64,000 bases of DNA from Calditerrivibrio nitroreducens DSM 19672 (GTDB lineage: Bacteria; Chrysiogenota; Deferribacteres; Deferribacterales; Calditerrivibrionaceae): assembly GCF_000183405.1 (NCBI RefSeq), contig NC_014758.1, forward strand, positions 992,001 through 1,056,000. The letters are read 5' to 3'. Under the pieces are notes generated by a model. It did no database searches, was not told the origin of the DNA, and was given only the letters and a program-made list of their open reading frames with translations. How positions within the stretch are numbered: the stretch's first letter is position 1; the number at the start of each line of letters is the position of its first letter. Below are positions 34,842 to 45,337 of the stretch, in pieces. The translations under genes and the position numbers were made by a program.

Positions 34842-36560
34842 ATGCGTCTTTCTAAATATTTTGTGCCTACTTTAAGGGAAAACCCTTCAGATGCGGAGGT
34901 TGTTAGTCACAAGTTGATGGTAAGAGCTGGAATGATAAGAAAGGTTGCTGCTGGTATCTATAATTATCTTCCCATGGGATTGAGAGTAATAAGAAAAGTA
35001 GAAAATATTATCCGAAAATATATGAATGAGGCTGGTGCCATTGAGATATTGATGCCTGCTGTTGTACCTGCAGAGCTATGGAAGGAAAGTGGTAGATGGA
35101 ATGTTTATGGGAAAGAGCTACTAAGGTTCAAAGATAGGCATGATAGAGATTTCTGTATGGGTCCCACTCACGAGGAGGTGGTAACCGATATAGTAAGAAA
35201 TGAGATAAAATCTTACAAAGATCTCCCCGTAAATCTCTACCAAATACAGACAAAATTTAGAGATGAGGTAAGACCAAGATTTGGATTGATGAGGGGTAGG
35301 GAATTTATAATGAAGGATGCTTACTCATTTGATGTGGATGACGAAGGGGCAGAAAAAAGTTATGGTTTAATGAGAGATGCGTATTGTAAGATTTTTGAGT
35401 CTTGTGGATTGAAATATAAGGTTGTGGAAGCTGATTCTGGGGCTATAGGTGGTAACTTTTCCCATGAATTTATGGTTACTGCTGAGACGGGTGAAGATTT
35501 TGTGATCAGCTGTGATAGCTGTGATTATGCGGCTAACGTTGAAAAAGCACCTGTTATAGACAATTTTGAAGAGGATGATGAAGTAGAAAAGCCTATCGAA
35601 AAGATTGAGACAAAAAATCAGAAAACGGTTGAAGAGGTAGCAAAATTTTTAAATGTCGAAACTAAAAAAGTTGTTAAAACGATGATTTTAAAAGCTGGGG
35701 ATGAGATCGTGGCGGTGATGATTAGAGGGGATCATGAGCTTAATCTCGCAAAAATTAAGAATTTTCTTAATGCACCGTTTGTGGAATTTGCAACTCCGGA
35801 AGAGATTGTCAAAGCCACCAATGGTCCTCTTGGTTTTTCAGGTCCCATAGGTATAAATGTGAAAATATATGCAGATAATGCAGTGAAAAAATTAAAAAAT
35901 TATGTTGTTGGTGGTAATGAAAAAGACATACATCTTATAAATGTAAATCATACAAGAGATTTTAAGGTTACTGCCTTTTCCGATTTTATAAATGCCAAAC
36001 CTGGTGATAAATGTCCGAAATGTGGTGGAACGTATGTTATTACTAAAGGGATTGAAGTTGGCCATATTTTTAAGCTTGGTACGAAGTATTCCAAAAGTAT
36101 GAATGCCACATACCTTGATAAGGATGGAAAACAGCAATATATCGTTATGGGATGTTACGGTATTGGCGTGGGTAGAACTGCAGCCGCAGCAATTGAACAA
36201 AACCATGATGAAAAGGGTATTATATGGCCTATACAGATAGCTCCTTTTGAAGTTGTGATAATACCTATAAATACAGATGATGAAGATGTCGTAAATCTAT
36301 CAGAAACTCTTTATAAGAAATTGTTGAAAAAAAATGTAGAAGTGATAATCGATGATAGGAATGAAAGGGCAGGGGTTAAGTTTAACGATGCTGATCTAGT
36401 GGGCTATCCCATAAGAGTTAACATAGGTAAGAAAACCCTTGAAAATGGTGAAGTGGAGATTGTCATAAGAAAAACAGGGGATAAGATAAACTGTAAAAAG
36501 GATGATGCACTATCGGAGATTTTGAGAATAAGGGAAGAACTGTATAACAATAAGATATAA
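34842..36560 (+). CDS. proS: prolyl-tRNA synthetase (bacterial type with editing domain)
   Basis: A 572-residue class II synthetase. Motif 2 is at RDEVRPRFGLMRGREFIMKDAYSF and motif 3 at GIGVGRTAAAAIEQ. The YbaK-like editing insertion lies at about 240-385 (VKTMILKAGDEIVAVMIRGDHELN), and the anticodon domain follows from about 465. It charges tRNA-Pro and edits Ala-tRNA-Pro. The ATG at 34842 follows GAGGTG; a GTG six bases earlier lies inside that ribosome site. It is monocistronic. Confidence 0.96.
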   Translation: MRLSKYFVPTLRENPSDAEVVSHKLMVRAGMIRKVAAGIYNYLPMGLRVIRKVENIIRKYMNEAGAIEILMPAVVPAELWKESGRWNVYGKELLRFKDRHDRDFCMGPTHEEVVTDIVRNEIKSYKDLPVNLYQIQTKFRDEVRPRFGLMRGREFIMKDAYSFDVDDEGAEKSYGLMRDAYCKIFESCGLKYKVVEADSGAIGGNFSHEFMVTAETGEDFVISCDSCDYAANVEKAPVIDNFEEDDEVEKPIEKIETKNQKTVEEVAKFLNVETKKVVKTMILKAGDEIVAVMIRGDHELNLAKIKNFLNAPFVEFATPEEIVKATNGPLGFSGPIGINVKIYADNAVKKLKNYVVGGNEKDIHLINVNHTRDFKVTAFSDFINAKPGDKCPKCGGTYVITKGIEVGHIFKLGTKYSKSMNATYLDKDGKQQYIVMGCYGIGVGRTAAAAIEQNHDEKGIIWPIQIAPFEVVIIPINTDDEDVVNLSETLYKKLLKKNVEVIIDDRNERAGVKFNDADLVGYPIRVNIGKKTLENGEVEIVIRKTGDKINCKKDDALSEILRIREELYNNKI

Positions 36561-36567
36561 GTATATT

Positions 36568-36593
36568 AAAAAGGTGGTATTCCCACCTTTTTT
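36568..36593 (+). terminator. terminator of proS
   Basis: AAAAAGGTGG pairs with CCACCTTTTT across a 5-base loop, ending in a T run. Confidence 0.85.
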
Positions 36594-36621
36594 ATGTAAT
36601 AACTAAGCTTTAATAAGCTTT

Positions 36622-37476
36622 TTAATGGGATATCCACCTAAAGCAGATACCCATATTGAGTTTTTTGTTATATTCTGAAACTAAGTCAAGATCAAATATT
36701 TCATAATTTTTATTGAAAAATTTGAGTTTTTTCATAAATGATAATAATTCTTTTTTCCCCAACCACTGGGAGTGGGTGGAAAAAATGAAAAAGTAAGGTT
36801 CATAGGCAAGTTGGTTCGTTAATTCTATCAGTTTTTCCAGGTCTTTTTTGAGGGACCATTCCCCATTGGGTCCCCTTCCAAATTCTGGAGGATCGAATAT
36901 AAATCCGCTGTACTTTTTACCCCTTTTCAGCTCTTTGTTCATAAAGGTTATCATATCATCATTTATAAATCGTACGCCAGAGCTATTGAAGTTCATCTTG
37001 TAATTCTCTTTTGCCCAATTAATAGCTGAAGATGAACCATCCACATGGGTTATTCTATTTAATCCGTTAACGGAGAATATTGTAGAAATGCCTGTATACG
37101 CAAAGCCGTTTAATATATTGAGTTCTTTTGTGCAATGATCCGAAAGATCTCTTAAAAAAATCCAATTTTGATACTGTTCCGGAAAGATACCCACCTGTCC
37201 TGATACCGAAAGCTTTAGTCTAACGACAGCATCAAGGATAGATATTGTCCATTCTTTGTATAGATTTTCGGGAATATCCCAACCAACCTCAGGAATAAAA
37301 GTTGCTGTTTTGGTGTGCCAGATTTCTGGATTAGACGGTTTTGTGGTTGAGGCGGGGGAGGGTCTATCCAGAATATAGGAGCCAAATTGCTCTAATTTTC
37401 TACCATTACCAAAATCCAACAGTTTATAGTCAAAATTAAGGGGGCCTACGCCCCCTGCAGTATTATTAGTCAACAT
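36622..37476 (-). CDS. class I SAM-dependent methyltransferase (RlmI/RlmK-like family)
   Basis: A 284-residue methyltransferase. The N-terminal beta part has [14 protein letters not shown] and DRPSPAS. The SAM-binding core shows [11 protein letters not shown] near residue 125, [15 protein letters not shown] near 147 and the catalytic FDPPEFGRG near 200. The family is related to the large-subunit rRNA methyltransferases, but the target is not known. The ATG at 37476 overlaps the acnB stop by 11 bases without a clear ribosome site. The acnB terminator-like hairpin lies within the first 15 codons, so translation may depend on coupling. Confidence 0.8.
   Translation of the reverse strand: MLTNNTAGGVGPLNFDYKLLDFGNGRKLEQFGSYILDRPSPASTTKPSNPEIWHTKTATFIPEVGWDIPENLYKEWTISILDAVVRLKLSVSGQVGIFPEQYQNWIFLRDLSDHCTKELNILNGFAYTGISTIFSVNGLNRITHVDGSSSAINWAKENYKMNFNSSGVRFINDDMITFMNKELKRGKKYSGFIFDPPEFGRGPNGEWSLKKDLEKLIELTNQLAYEPYFFIFSTHSQWLGKKELLSFMKKLKFFNKNYEIFDLDLVSEYNKKLNMGICFRWISH
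37439..37456 (-). terminator. hairpin after acnB inside the next gene's first codons
   Basis: AGGGGGC / GCCCCCT with a 4-base loop. On the minus strand it is followed by TTAATTTT. It could end most acnB transcripts and so attenuate the methyltransferase gene. Confidence 0.6.
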
Positions 37477-40018
37477 AAGTTAACTTAAAATTACCCATCT
37501 TATGAAATTCAAGGTATTTATAAATTTCTGTTTTCTTAGGCTCCACCCTTTCGTTCATATATTTGAAATAATCTTCAGGTGTTGGGAGCTTACCTAATAG
37601 TGCAGCTATAGCTGCAAGCTCTGCAGATCCTAAGTAAACTCTTGCACCATCACCCATTCTATCATCAAAATTCCTTGTGGATGTGGAAATTACAGTCGAT
37701 TTTGATCTAACCCTTGCCTGGTTACCCATGCAGAGTGAGCAGCCTGGAATTTCTGTTCTTGCTCCTATATTTGAATAGATTGAATAGTAGCCTTCTCTCA
37801 TTAGTTGGGCTGCATCCATCTTTGTGGGTGGAGTTAGCCAGATCCTTGTGGGAGCCTCTTTCTCTTTTTCCCATATTTTACCAGCAGCTCTGAAGTGTCC
37901 AATATTTGTCATACATGAGCCGATAAACACCTCATCTATTTTATCCCCTGCAACTTCAGAAAGAAGTTTTACGTCATCAGGGTCGTTTGGACATGCAAGG
38001 ATAGGCTCTTTTATCTCAGAAAGGTCAATTTCTATCACTGCGGCGTATTCTGCATTTTCATCCCTTGAGAGAAGCTCAGGTTTTTCCAGCCATTTTTCAC
38101 ATGCGGCAATCCTTCTCTTGAGTGTTTCGGCATCCTGATACCCCTCAGCAATCATCTCTTTCATAAGGGCTATGTTGCTTTTAAGAAAATCTGCTACTGA
38201 GTTCTCAGAAAGCTTAATTGTGGCAGCGGCAGCTGATCTTTCGGCTGCGGCATCTGTAAGTTCGAATGCCTGTTCAACAGTGAGGTCTGGTAAACCTTCC
38301 ATTTCAAGTATTCTACCATTGAAAATATTTTTCTTACCTTTTTTCGCAACGGTGAGAAGACCCTGTTTGATAGCAACGTAGGGTATCGCATTTACCACAT
38401 CTCTTAAAGTAATTCCTGGATTTAATTTACCTTTAAATTTCACCAGCACAGATTCTGGCATGTCAAGTGGCATAAAACCAAGGGCCCCTGCAAAGGCAAC
38501 GAGACCAGAACCTGCCGGGAATGATATCCCTATTGGGAATCTTGTGTGGGAATCACCACCTGTACCTACTGTATCAGGTAGAAGTAATCTATTCAACCAT
38601 GAATGAATTACACCATCACCTGGTTTAAGAGATACACCACCCCTTGCTATCACAAATGATGGGAGAGTTTTATGCATCTTTACATCAGCAGGCTTTGGAT
38701 AAGCAGCAGTATGGCAGAAAGACTGCATAAAGAGATCAGCCTGGAATCTAAGACATGCAAGCTCTTTGAGTTCGTCTGCTGTCATTGGTCCAGTGGTATC
38801 CTGGGAGCCTACTGTGGTCATTTTTGGTTCACATGCAGTTCCTGGAAGAACCCCCGGCAAACCACAAGCTTTACCTACTATCTTTTGAGCAAGAGTGTAT
38901 CCCTGACCTGGTTTTGGGACTGGGTTTTGAGCTTTTACGAAGAGATCAGATTCGCCAAGTCCCAAAAAGGCTCTTGCTTTGTTTGTAAGAGCTCTACCAA
39001 TTATGAGATTGAGTCTTCCTCCAGCTCTAAATTCATCCCTGATAGTTGCTGGTTTTAACTCAAATTTTGTGAGAACTTCACCATTTTCTTTTCTGATTTC
39101 CATCTTTACAGTATCTATTATAATTACATCACCTGTTTTCATTCCTGTTACATCGCACATGATGGGAAGACCACCAGAATCCTGCGTAGTATTGAAAAAG
39201 ATTGGGGCGATAAGTCCACCTATTACTATACCACCTCTTCTTTTGTTTGGTACAAATGGGATATCTTCACCGATGTGCCACATCAGAGAGTTGCAGGCGG
39301 ATTTTCTTGAAGAACCTGTACCAACAACATCACCAACGAATGCCACCTGATAGCCCTCTGCTCTAAAATTTGCTATTTCCTGAATACCACCAGGGAATCT
39401 TGTTTCACCCATAGCAAGAGCATGAAGGGGTATATCCGGTCTACTAAAAGCATGTTTTGCTGGGGAGAAATCATCTGTGTTGATTTCCCCATCTACTTTG
39501 TACACTTTTAACTTAATCTCTTTTGGTAGATCTGGCTTTGATGTAAACCATTCACCGTTTGCCCAGGATTCAATAACTTCTTTTGCGTATTGATTTGTTT
39601 TTGATAATTCGGCCACTTCGTCAAAAGCACCGTAAACAAGGATAACATTTTTAAGTGCATTTGCGGCAGATTTAGCAAGAGATGGATCTTTTAAAGCTTC
39701 AACAAGAGGAGCTACGTTGTAACCACCTATCATTGTTCCAAGCATAAAGATGGCATCTTCTTTTGAAACAAGGGGGGATTTTACCTCGCCTCTAACTACT
39801 TTCGCAAGCCAATTTGCTTTGACCTCTGCAGCTGGATCAACACCAGGGGAGACTCTATCTCTAAGAAGTGAAAGTAAAAACTCTTCTTTACCTTTTTCAG
39901 GGTTTTCCAATGCCTTGCATACCTCTGCGGTCATCTCTGGTGAGAGAGGTAGGGGGGGTATACCCATAGCTTTTCTTTCTTCCACATGTTTTAGATACTG
40001 ATCAAATATTTCACTCAT
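37466..40018 (-). CDS. acnB: aconitate hydratase B
   Basis: An 850-residue aconitase of the B type. The N-terminal HEAT-like domain is followed by the swivel domain and the Fe-S core, an order unique to AcnB. Cluster cysteines lie in [14 protein letters not shown] and in [27 protein letters not shown] and [12 protein letters not shown] are substrate loops. It isomerises citrate and isocitrate in the TCA cycle, and homologues also hydrate 2-methylisocitrate. The promoter and a candidate operator lie directly upstream, divergent from a class I fumarase. Confidence 0.96.
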   Translation of the reverse strand: MSEIFDQYLKHVEERKAMGIPPLPLSPEMTAEVCKALENPEKGKEEFLLSLLRDRVSPGVDPAAEVKANWLAKVVRGEVKSPLVSKEDAIFMLGTMIGGYNVAPLVEALKDPSLAKSAANALKNVILVYGAFDEVAELSKTNQYAKEVIESWANGEWFTSKPDLPKEIKLKVYKVDGEINTDDFSPAKHAFSRPDIPLHALAMGETRFPGGIQEIANFRAEGYQVAFVGDVVGTGSSRKSACNSLMWHIGEDIPFVPNKRRGGIVIGGLIAPIFFNTTQDSGGLPIMCDVTGMKTGDVIIIDTVKMEIRKENGEVLTKFELKPATIRDEFRAGGRLNLIIGRALTNKARAFLGLGESDLFVKAQNPVPKPGQGYTLAQKIVGKACGLPGVLPGTACEPKMTTVGSQDTTGPMTADELKELACLRFQADLFMQSFCHTAAYPKPADVKMHKTLPSFVIARGGVSLKPGDGVIHSWLNRLLLPDTVGTGGDSHTRFPIGISFPAGSGLVAFAGALGFMPLDMPESVLVKFKGKLNPGITLRDVVNAIPYVAIKQGLLTVAKKGKKNIFNGRILEMEGLPDLTVEQAFELTDAAAERSAAAATIKLSENSVADFLKSNIALMKEMIAEGYQDAETLKRRIAACEKWLEKPELLSRDENAEYAAVIEIDLSEIKEPILACPNDPDDVKLLSEVAGDKIDEVFIGSCMTNIGHFRAAGKIWEKEKEAPTRIWLTPPTKMDAAQLMREGYYSIYSNIGARTEIPGCSLCMGNQARVRSKSTVISTSTRNFDDRMGDGARVYLGSAELAAIAALLGKLPTPEDYFKYMNERVEPKKTEIYKYLEFHKMGNFKLTYVD

Positions 40019-40035
40019 ATTTCATACCTCACTAT

Positions 40036-40054
40036 ATTGTATTCTGTATACAAT
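40036..40054. promoter_or_regulatory. candidate operator at the acnB transcription start
   Basis: A perfect inverted repeat ATTGTAT-N5-ATACAAT directly downstream of the acnB -10 box. A half-site copy (TTATACAA) lies next to it at 40056-40063. The symmetry and GTATAC core resemble GntR-type sites. No repressor gene is in the window. The rest of this 273-base gap shows a TATAAT at 40234-40239 that may drive fumarase but has no good -35. Confidence 0.45.
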
Positions 40055-40083
40055 TTTATACAACTTAAATTCGAATTTGTCAA
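40055..40083 (-). promoter_or_regulatory. promoter of acnB
   Basis: On the minus strand TTGACA (40083-40078), 17 bases, TATAAA (40060-40055). The predicted start is near 40048, about 30 bases before the acnB ATG, which follows GAGGT. Confidence 0.75.
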
Positions 40084-40291
40084 AAGAATTTTTAAAAATT
40101 AAAACATGCTTTGATAATAAATGATATTTTGGCTAATAGAATTTTCATTCTATTATTCAATAGGATTAATTGATATAATCTATTATAAAAATGGAATTTT
40201 TTGTTATTTTTTCTCTCGACAAAATTTTAATTTTATAATAAAATAACAACGTATCAAAAATTAGATCAAAAATTTATATAAGGAGTGAGTT

Positions 40292-41911
40292 ATGGCCACA
40301 CCAGAATTTTACTATCAAGATCCCTTCCCCCTTGGACCAGATAAAACAGAGTATCGTCTACTGTCCAAAGAGGGGGTAACTGTTAGCGAATTTGAAGGGA
40401 AACCTATCTTAAAAATTGATCCTGAGGTTCTCACATATCTTACTAATCAAGCTTTTAGAGATGTGTCTTTCCTTTTGAGAAAAGAGCACAATGAAATGGT
40501 GGCAAAGATCCTTTCTGATCCCGAAGCATCACAGAACGATAAAGGTGTTGCGCTTGCATTTTTGAGAAATGCTGAAGTGTCAGCCAAATTTGAGTTACCC
40601 CTTTGTCAGGATACTGGTACTGCCACTGTGGTTGCGAAAAAAGGGCAGCAGGTATGGACTGGTGCGAATGACGCAGAGTATATCAGTAAAGGGGTTTATA
40701 AAACCTACACAGAGGAAAATTTGAGATATTCCCAAACAGTTGCACTTGATATGTATACCGAGAAAAATACCGGTACAAATCTTCCGGCGCAGATAGATAT
40801 ATACGCCACTGAGGGGATGGAATACAAATTTTTATTTGTGGCTAAAGGTGGTGGAAGTGCTAACAAAACTTATCTGTATCAGGAGACAAAAGCACTTCTT
40901 ACTCCAGAGAAGCTTGAAAAATTTTTGATAGAAAAAATGAAAACGATAGGTACCGCTGCATGCCCTCCTTACCACCTTGCTTTTGTGATTGGCGGTACAA
41001 GTGCTGAAGCATGTTTGAAGACGGTTAAACTTGCCTCAGCAAAATATCTTGATGCCCTTCCCACAAAAGGTAATGAGCATGGGCAGGCTTTTAGAGATAT
41101 AGAGCTTGAAGAAAAGCTTTTAAAAGCAGCTCAGCAGTTAGGTATAGGTGCTCAGTTTGGTGGTAAATATTTCTGTCATGATATAAGAGTGATAAGGCTT
41201 CCACGACATGGTGCATCTTGCCCTGTGGGGATGGGAGTGTCCTGTTCAGCTGATAGGAATATAAAGGCTAAAATAAACAAGGATGGTATTTGGCTTGAGG
41301 AGTTGGATAGAAATCCTGGTAGATTGATTCCAGAACAATACAGAGGTAAGCATAGTCATGGTGTTAAAATAGATCTGAATAGGCCAATGAAAGAGGTTCT
41401 GGCAGAGCTTTCGAAATATGAAGTGGCTACACCTTTATTACTTACCGGTACACTTGTAGTCGCAAGAGATATTGCCCATGCCAAATTTAAGGAGCTTATC
41501 GATTCTGGTAAAGGTGTGCCTCAATATCTTAAAGATCATCCGGTATATTATGCTGGACCAGCTAAAACTCCTACTGGCAAGCCATCTGGATCTTTCGGTC
41601 CCACTACGGCAGGTAGGATGGATTCATATGTGGATCTTTTACAGTCCCACGGTGCCTCAATGATTATGATTGCAAAGGGTAATAGAAGTCAGCAGGTAAC
41701 AGATGCCTGTAAGAAATATGGTGGTTTTTACCTCGGCTCTATTGGTGGCCCTGCAGCAATACTTGCTGAGGAGAATATCAAAAAGGTCGAGTGTATAGAT
41801 TTCCCTGAATTAGGTATGGAAGCTGTGTGGAAGATTGAGGTTGTGGATTTTCCTGCTTTTATCCTTGTGGATGATAAAGGAAATGATTTTTTCAAAAAAT
41901 TAGGGCTTTAA
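40292..41911 (+). CDS. class I fumarate hydratase (single chain, 4Fe-4S)
   Basis: A 539-residue FumA/FumB-type enzyme with fused alpha and beta domains. Cluster cysteines are in LPLCQDTGT (about 105), EACLKT (about 236) and ASCPVGMG (about 310). The C-terminal domain has [11 protein letters not shown] and [12 protein letters not shown]. It interconverts fumarate and malate in the TCA cycle and is oxygen sensitive, which fits an anaerobe or microaerophile. AAGGAGTG precedes the ATG. It is divergent from acnB, pairing two TCA Fe-S enzymes. Confidence 0.95.
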   Translation: MATPEFYYQDPFPLGPDKTEYRLLSKEGVTVSEFEGKPILKIDPEVLTYLTNQAFRDVSFLLRKEHNEMVAKILSDPEASQNDKGVALAFLRNAEVSAKFELPLCQDTGTATVVAKKGQQVWTGANDAEYISKGVYKTYTEENLRYSQTVALDMYTEKNTGTNLPAQIDIYATEGMEYKFLFVAKGGGSANKTYLYQETKALLTPEKLEKFLIEKMKTIGTAACPPYHLAFVIGGTSAEACLKTVKLASAKYLDALPTKGNEHGQAFRDIELEEKLLKAAQQLGIGAQFGGKYFCHDIRVIRLPRHGASCPVGMGVSCSADRNIKAKINKDGIWLEELDRNPGRLIPEQYRGKHSHGVKIDLNRPMKEVLAELSKYEVATPLLLTGTLVVARDIAHAKFKELIDSGKGVPQYLKDHPVYYAGPAKTPTGKPSGSFGPTTAGRMDSYVDLLQSHGASMIMIAKGNRSQQVTDACKKYGGFYLGSIGGPAAILAEENIKKVECIDFPELGMEAVWKIEVVDFPAFILVDDKGNDFFKKLGL

Positions 41912-41915
41912 AATA

Positions 41916-41940
41916 AAGGGGGCTTGTCCCCCTTATTTTT
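41916..41940 (+). terminator. terminator of the fumarase gene
   Basis: AAGGGGG / CCCCCTT with loop CTTGT, then ATTTTTT. pyrF starts 10 bases later, so pyrF may rely on partial read-through or on a promoter I did not find. Confidence 0.82.
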
Positions 41941-41950
41941 TGGAGATTAA

Positions 41951-42658
41951 ATGAGTAAAATTATAGTTGCTCTGGATTTCAATGAATTTAAAGATGCTAA
42001 AACAATAATAGATGATACTTCAGATTTATTGGAATATTATAAGGTTGGACTTGAAAGCTATATCTCTTGTGGAGAAAAATTAATTAATTATTTGAAAGAG
42101 AAGGAGAAAAAAATTTTTTTAGATTTGAAATTTCATGATATCCCCAATACCGTTTCTGCTGCCACCATAGCCTCTTTAAAATATGGGGTTGATATGCTGA
42201 ATATGCATGCCCAGGGCGGAGTGGAGATGATGAAAAATACTGTAGATTCTGTATCTGAATACTGCTATAAGAATGGTTTAAATAAGCCTATTCTACTTGC
42301 AGTGACACTTTTGACGTCCCTTGATAAAAATTACATGAGGGATTATGGAATAGATTTTAATTCAACGGATGAATACGTGTTACATCTTGCAAAAAAATCA
42401 AAATTAGCTGGACTTGATGGTGTTGTTTCTTCACCGAAAGAGACTACAATGATAAAGAGTAATATTGGCGCAGATTTTATAACAGTTACTCCTGGTATAA
42501 GACCAGCATACGAACAACTTGGAGACCAGAAAAGGGTTATGACCCCTAAAGAAGCAAAACTGGTTGGAACAGATTATATGGTTATAGGTAGACCCATAAC
42601 AAAGGCCAAAGACCCGAAAGGTGCGGTAATAAAAATTTTGGAGGAATTAAATGACTGA
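41951..42658 (+). CDS. pyrF: orotidine 5'-phosphate decarboxylase
   Basis: A 235-residue TIM-barrel enzyme starting IIVALDF, with the catalytic DLKFHDIPNTV near residue 59, VDMLNMHAQGG and TPGIRPAYEQLGDQKRV near 182. It makes UMP from OMP. GGAG precedes the ATG, partly overlapping the T run of the fumarase terminator. pyrE follows with an 8-base overlap, so the two last steps of UMP synthesis are coupled. Confidence 0.96.
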   Translation: MSKIIVALDFNEFKDAKTIIDDTSDLLEYYKVGLESYISCGEKLINYLKEKEKKIFLDLKFHDIPNTVSAATIASLKYGVDMLNMHAQGGVEMMKNTVDSVSEYCYKNGLNKPILLAVTLLTSLDKNYMRDYGIDFNSTDEYVLHLAKKSKLAGLDGVVSSPKETTMIKSNIGADFITVTPGIRPAYEQLGDQKRVMTPKEAKLVGTDYMVIGRPITKAKDPKGAVIKILEELND

Positions 42659-43226
42659 AGAGCAGATTTTAGATGTTTATAAAAGACATGGTGCATACTT
42701 ACAGGGACACTTTTTGCTATCTTCTGGGTTACACAGCGATACATATCTTCAGACGGCACTCGTTATGCAGTATCCTGTTATTGCTGAGTCTATTATTGGT
42801 GAGCTCGTCAAAAAAGTGTATGATATAAACTTTGATACGGTGGTTAGCCCAGCAATAGGAGGTATAAGGTTTGGGTATGAATTTGCCAGGCTATTAAGAA
42901 AAAGAGCCATTTTTACTGAAAGAGAAAATAACGAGATGACCTTAAGAAGGGGCTTTTCCATAAAGCCGGGGGAAAAAGTCATGATTGCTGAGGATGTGGT
43001 TACCACCGGAAAATCGACTATGGAATGTGTTAAGGTTGCTCTGGATCATGGGGCGGAAGTTGTTGGTATTGTTTGTATGATAGATAGAAGTGGTGGGGAG
43101 GCAAATTTTGCATACCCTTTTTTCCCGCTCGTTAGAATAAAGGTGGGTACTTATGATCCTTCAGATTGCCCATTGTGCAAACAGGGTTTGCCCTTAGTGA
43201 AGCCAGGCAGCAGGAAGATAGTTTGA
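42651..43226 (+). CDS. pyrE: orotate phosphoribosyltransferase
   Basis: A 191-residue type I PRTase with LLSSGLHSDTYLQ near residue 21, SPAIGGIRFGYEFAR near 64 and the PRPP loop MIAEDVVTTGKS near 112. It is the thermophile-type form with a C-terminal CPLCKQGLPLVKPGSR tail whose two cysteines may bind metal. It joins orotate and PRPP to give OMP for PyrF. Confidence 0.95.
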   Translation: MTEEQILDVYKRHGAYLQGHFLLSSGLHSDTYLQTALVMQYPVIAESIIGELVKKVYDINFDTVVSPAIGGIRFGYEFARLLRKRAIFTERENNEMTLRRGFSIKPGEKVMIAEDVVTTGKSTMECVKVALDHGAEVVGIVCMIDRSGGEANFAYPFFPLVRIKVGTYDPSDCPLCKQGLPLVKPGSRKIV

Positions 43227-43232
43227 TATAAA

Positions 43233-43251
43233 GGGTGGTGTCAAACCACCC
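43233..43251. terminator. hairpin between pyrE and the convergent GH57 gene
   Basis: GGGTGGT / ACCACCC with loop GTCAA. Its right half covers the stop codon of the GH57 gene, so it can end transcripts from both sides; T runs are short. Confidence 0.6.
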
Positions 43252-45337
43252 AATTATTTAAGCTTTTGCGGGTGAGGAATATACTAATCGGGGAGTAAAC
43301 AGGGGCTTTTTCTATGATCCTATCACCTTTTAAGAGATCAAAACTTAGTTGAATATTGGTGTTTATTATTTTCTTATCAATCTCGAAAAGTAGCTCAATC
43401 GATTCATCCACTCGGTAATCTTTAAGTACCATCTTTGTTGAACTATTTTCCATAGACCTTTTGTTTAAATATACTTTTATTAAATCATCATTTACTTTAA
43501 TATGCAATACGACATCCTCTTTTGAAGTAAGTAAAGGTTTCAGGTTACCCAATATTATCATCAATAAATAATTCCCCAGAAATCCCCATCTCATTCTCTG
43601 GAGATGGTTTGAATCGGAATGCATTGAGGATAGATCATACTTTATATCCACATCTCCAGCCCCAAGATATTCAAATATGGATGAAAGTCTGGCATCAAAG
43701 TTTGAATAGACTTCACCTATGGGCGGATTGATTTTTAATTTTTTATGAAATTTTTTTATAGGTATAAAAAGTTCATCTGGAGGATCTATTGATAGTTTTT
43801 TGTATATGTTTATGATATGTTTTCTAAATAGATAATCAAGAGTGTCCGCCTGTTCGGTGTAATGGTCATCGCCATACCACCAGAACCAATCGCTTCCCTG
43901 GGCAACATGTATCTCTTTTTCTATCTCATTCCTCTTTTTAGGAGAAATATTATTTTTGTATTTTTCGTATGTTTCTATTGCTTTATAGAGTAATTCCCAT
44001 GCTTTATTTTTTTCAGGATGTCCCATCCAGGTAGAAAAATTACCATATATCCATGAGCCACTTGCCACATATTGTAATTCTTCTGCGCCTATCTCAGTCT
44101 TGTAGATTGCTTCTGAGTATGTGATTGTTTCAATCCATTCTGTTTCTGAAATTTTTAAGTATAACAGATCAAAAAACTCCCTTGCATTGTTGTGATAAAA
44201 TTCCCAGGCGTTTTCTCCATCTAAGATGATCGATACGTGGGGGGAGAAGTTGCATTTTAAAAATATTTCCTTTAATTTACCTAAAAAATCATCAACAGCC
44301 TTTTCGGGGGGTAAGCCGCTGTAAACAAATCCGAATAGATCGCTCAGCTCTTTGTCTCTGAAGAATATGAAAATATTTTGATCATCGCTGGAATAATAAT
44401 ATTTTTTGTAGAGTTTATTTCTAAAATTATTATCTTTTAGATCTAAATTTAAACTTCTTGAAAGTATATCTTCGTCACTTGCCATCCATATGAGTCTATG
44501 TCTAATAAGTGTTTCAGCGGTTTTAGTGCTTACGGATCCTTCTGCGGGCCAGAAACCTTTTGGGTCCTCCTCAAATATTTTTTTATATAAACTTTTTGCC
44601 TCTTTTACATGCCAGCTAGCATCTTCTGTAAGCTGAATTGCATTGGTTGGTATGCTTATATCAGGTAGAGCCTCATAAAAAGAGGCTGGTTCTAAAAGCA
44701 GAGGCAGAATAGGGTGATAGTAAGGTGTGGTGGATATTTCAATTTTACCACGATTTTTTAGTGTCTTATAATATTCAAGGATATATTTAAATTTAGATTT
44801 TAAGATACTCAGTAATTGATCTTTTTCATCTTCTGTGTAAAATCGATCTTTTAGGATGAGACTTTTTATAAAGCTTGATTCATCTCTGATGAAAGTGCCA
44901 GTCCAGGAGAGAAGAAAGTGAACTTCCAGATCTAATAAATCTGATAAAGAATCTATTGGTAAATCATTTTTTCCGTATCTTATATATAGCTCTTTATATC
45001 GGGAAGAGGGGGAGATCATATTTTTTTCGTTTGCCCAAAATAGAGCTTTTTTTAAAAATTTTTTGTCATTTTCAGAAAGGTTGGCCACAGGTTGAGATAT
45101 CTTATTTATTAAAATATCCTGTTCAAAATTTTTTGAAATATCAATTATCTGCTCAATTAATGAGGGAACAAGATTGAATATAGCTTTTATATTGTAAATT
45201 TCATAGTATTTAGCCATTTCAATGTAATCTTTTATACCATGAAGAAATACCCAGGGCAGATGGTATACACCAGCCTCATCATCCTTGTAATAAGGCTGGT
45301 GCATGTGCCACAAAAATGTTAGATATAGCTTTTTCAT
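43241..45337 (-). CDS. GH57 glycoside hydrolase (alpha-glucan active)
   Basis: A 698-residue GH57 enzyme. The N-terminus has HMHQPYY. The catalytic Glu is in GFWPAEGS near residue 265 and the acid/base Asp in LDGENAWEFY near 373. A C-terminal beta-rich domain of about 180 residues follows. GH57 members are amylases, 4-alpha-glucanotransferases or branching enzymes; which one cannot be told by eye. There is no signal peptide, so it acts in the cytoplasm. It is last in the operon with glycogen phosphorylase, which supports work on stored glucan. Confidence 0.9.
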   Translation of the reverse strand: MKKLYLTFLWHMHQPYYKDDEAGVYHLPWVFLHGIKDYIEMAKYYEIYNIKAIFNLVPSLIEQIIDISKNFEQDILINKISQPVANLSENDKKFLKKALFWANEKNMISPSSRYKELYIRYGKNDLPIDSLSDLLDLEVHFLLSWTGTFIRDESSFIKSLILKDRFYTEDEKDQLLSILKSKFKYILEYYKTLKNRGKIEISTTPYYHPILPLLLEPASFYEALPDISIPTNAIQLTEDASWHVKEAKSLYKKIFEEDPKGFWPAEGSVSTKTAETLIRHRLIWMASDEDILSRSLNLDLKDNNFRNKLYKKYYYSSDDQNIFIFFRDKELSDLFGFVYSGLPPEKAVDDFLGKLKEIFLKCNFSPHVSIILDGENAWEFYHNNAREFFDLLYLKISETEWIETITYSEAIYKTEIGAEELQYVASGSWIYGNFSTWMGHPEKNKAWELLYKAIETYEKYKNNISPKKRNEIEKEIHVAQGSDWFWWYGDDHYTEQADTLDYLFRKHIINIYKKLSIDPPDELFIPIKKFHKKLKINPPIGEVYSNFDARLSSIFEYLGAGDVDIKYDLSSMHSDSNHLQRMRWGFLGNYLLMIILGNLKPLLTSKEDVVLHIKVNDDLIKVYLNKRSMENSSTKMVLKDYRVDESIELLFEIDKKIINTNIQLSFDLLKGDRIIEKAPVYSPISIFLTRKSLNNWVV

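Noticed and set aside
38672-39058. Plus-strand open frame of 128 codons inside acnB
   Set aside because: It is antisense to conserved aconitase motifs and shows no domain pattern.
40201-40244. TATAAT with TCGACA upstream of the fumarase gene
   Set aside because: The spacing is only 12 bases, too short for a functional promoter, so no promoter was called for fumarase.
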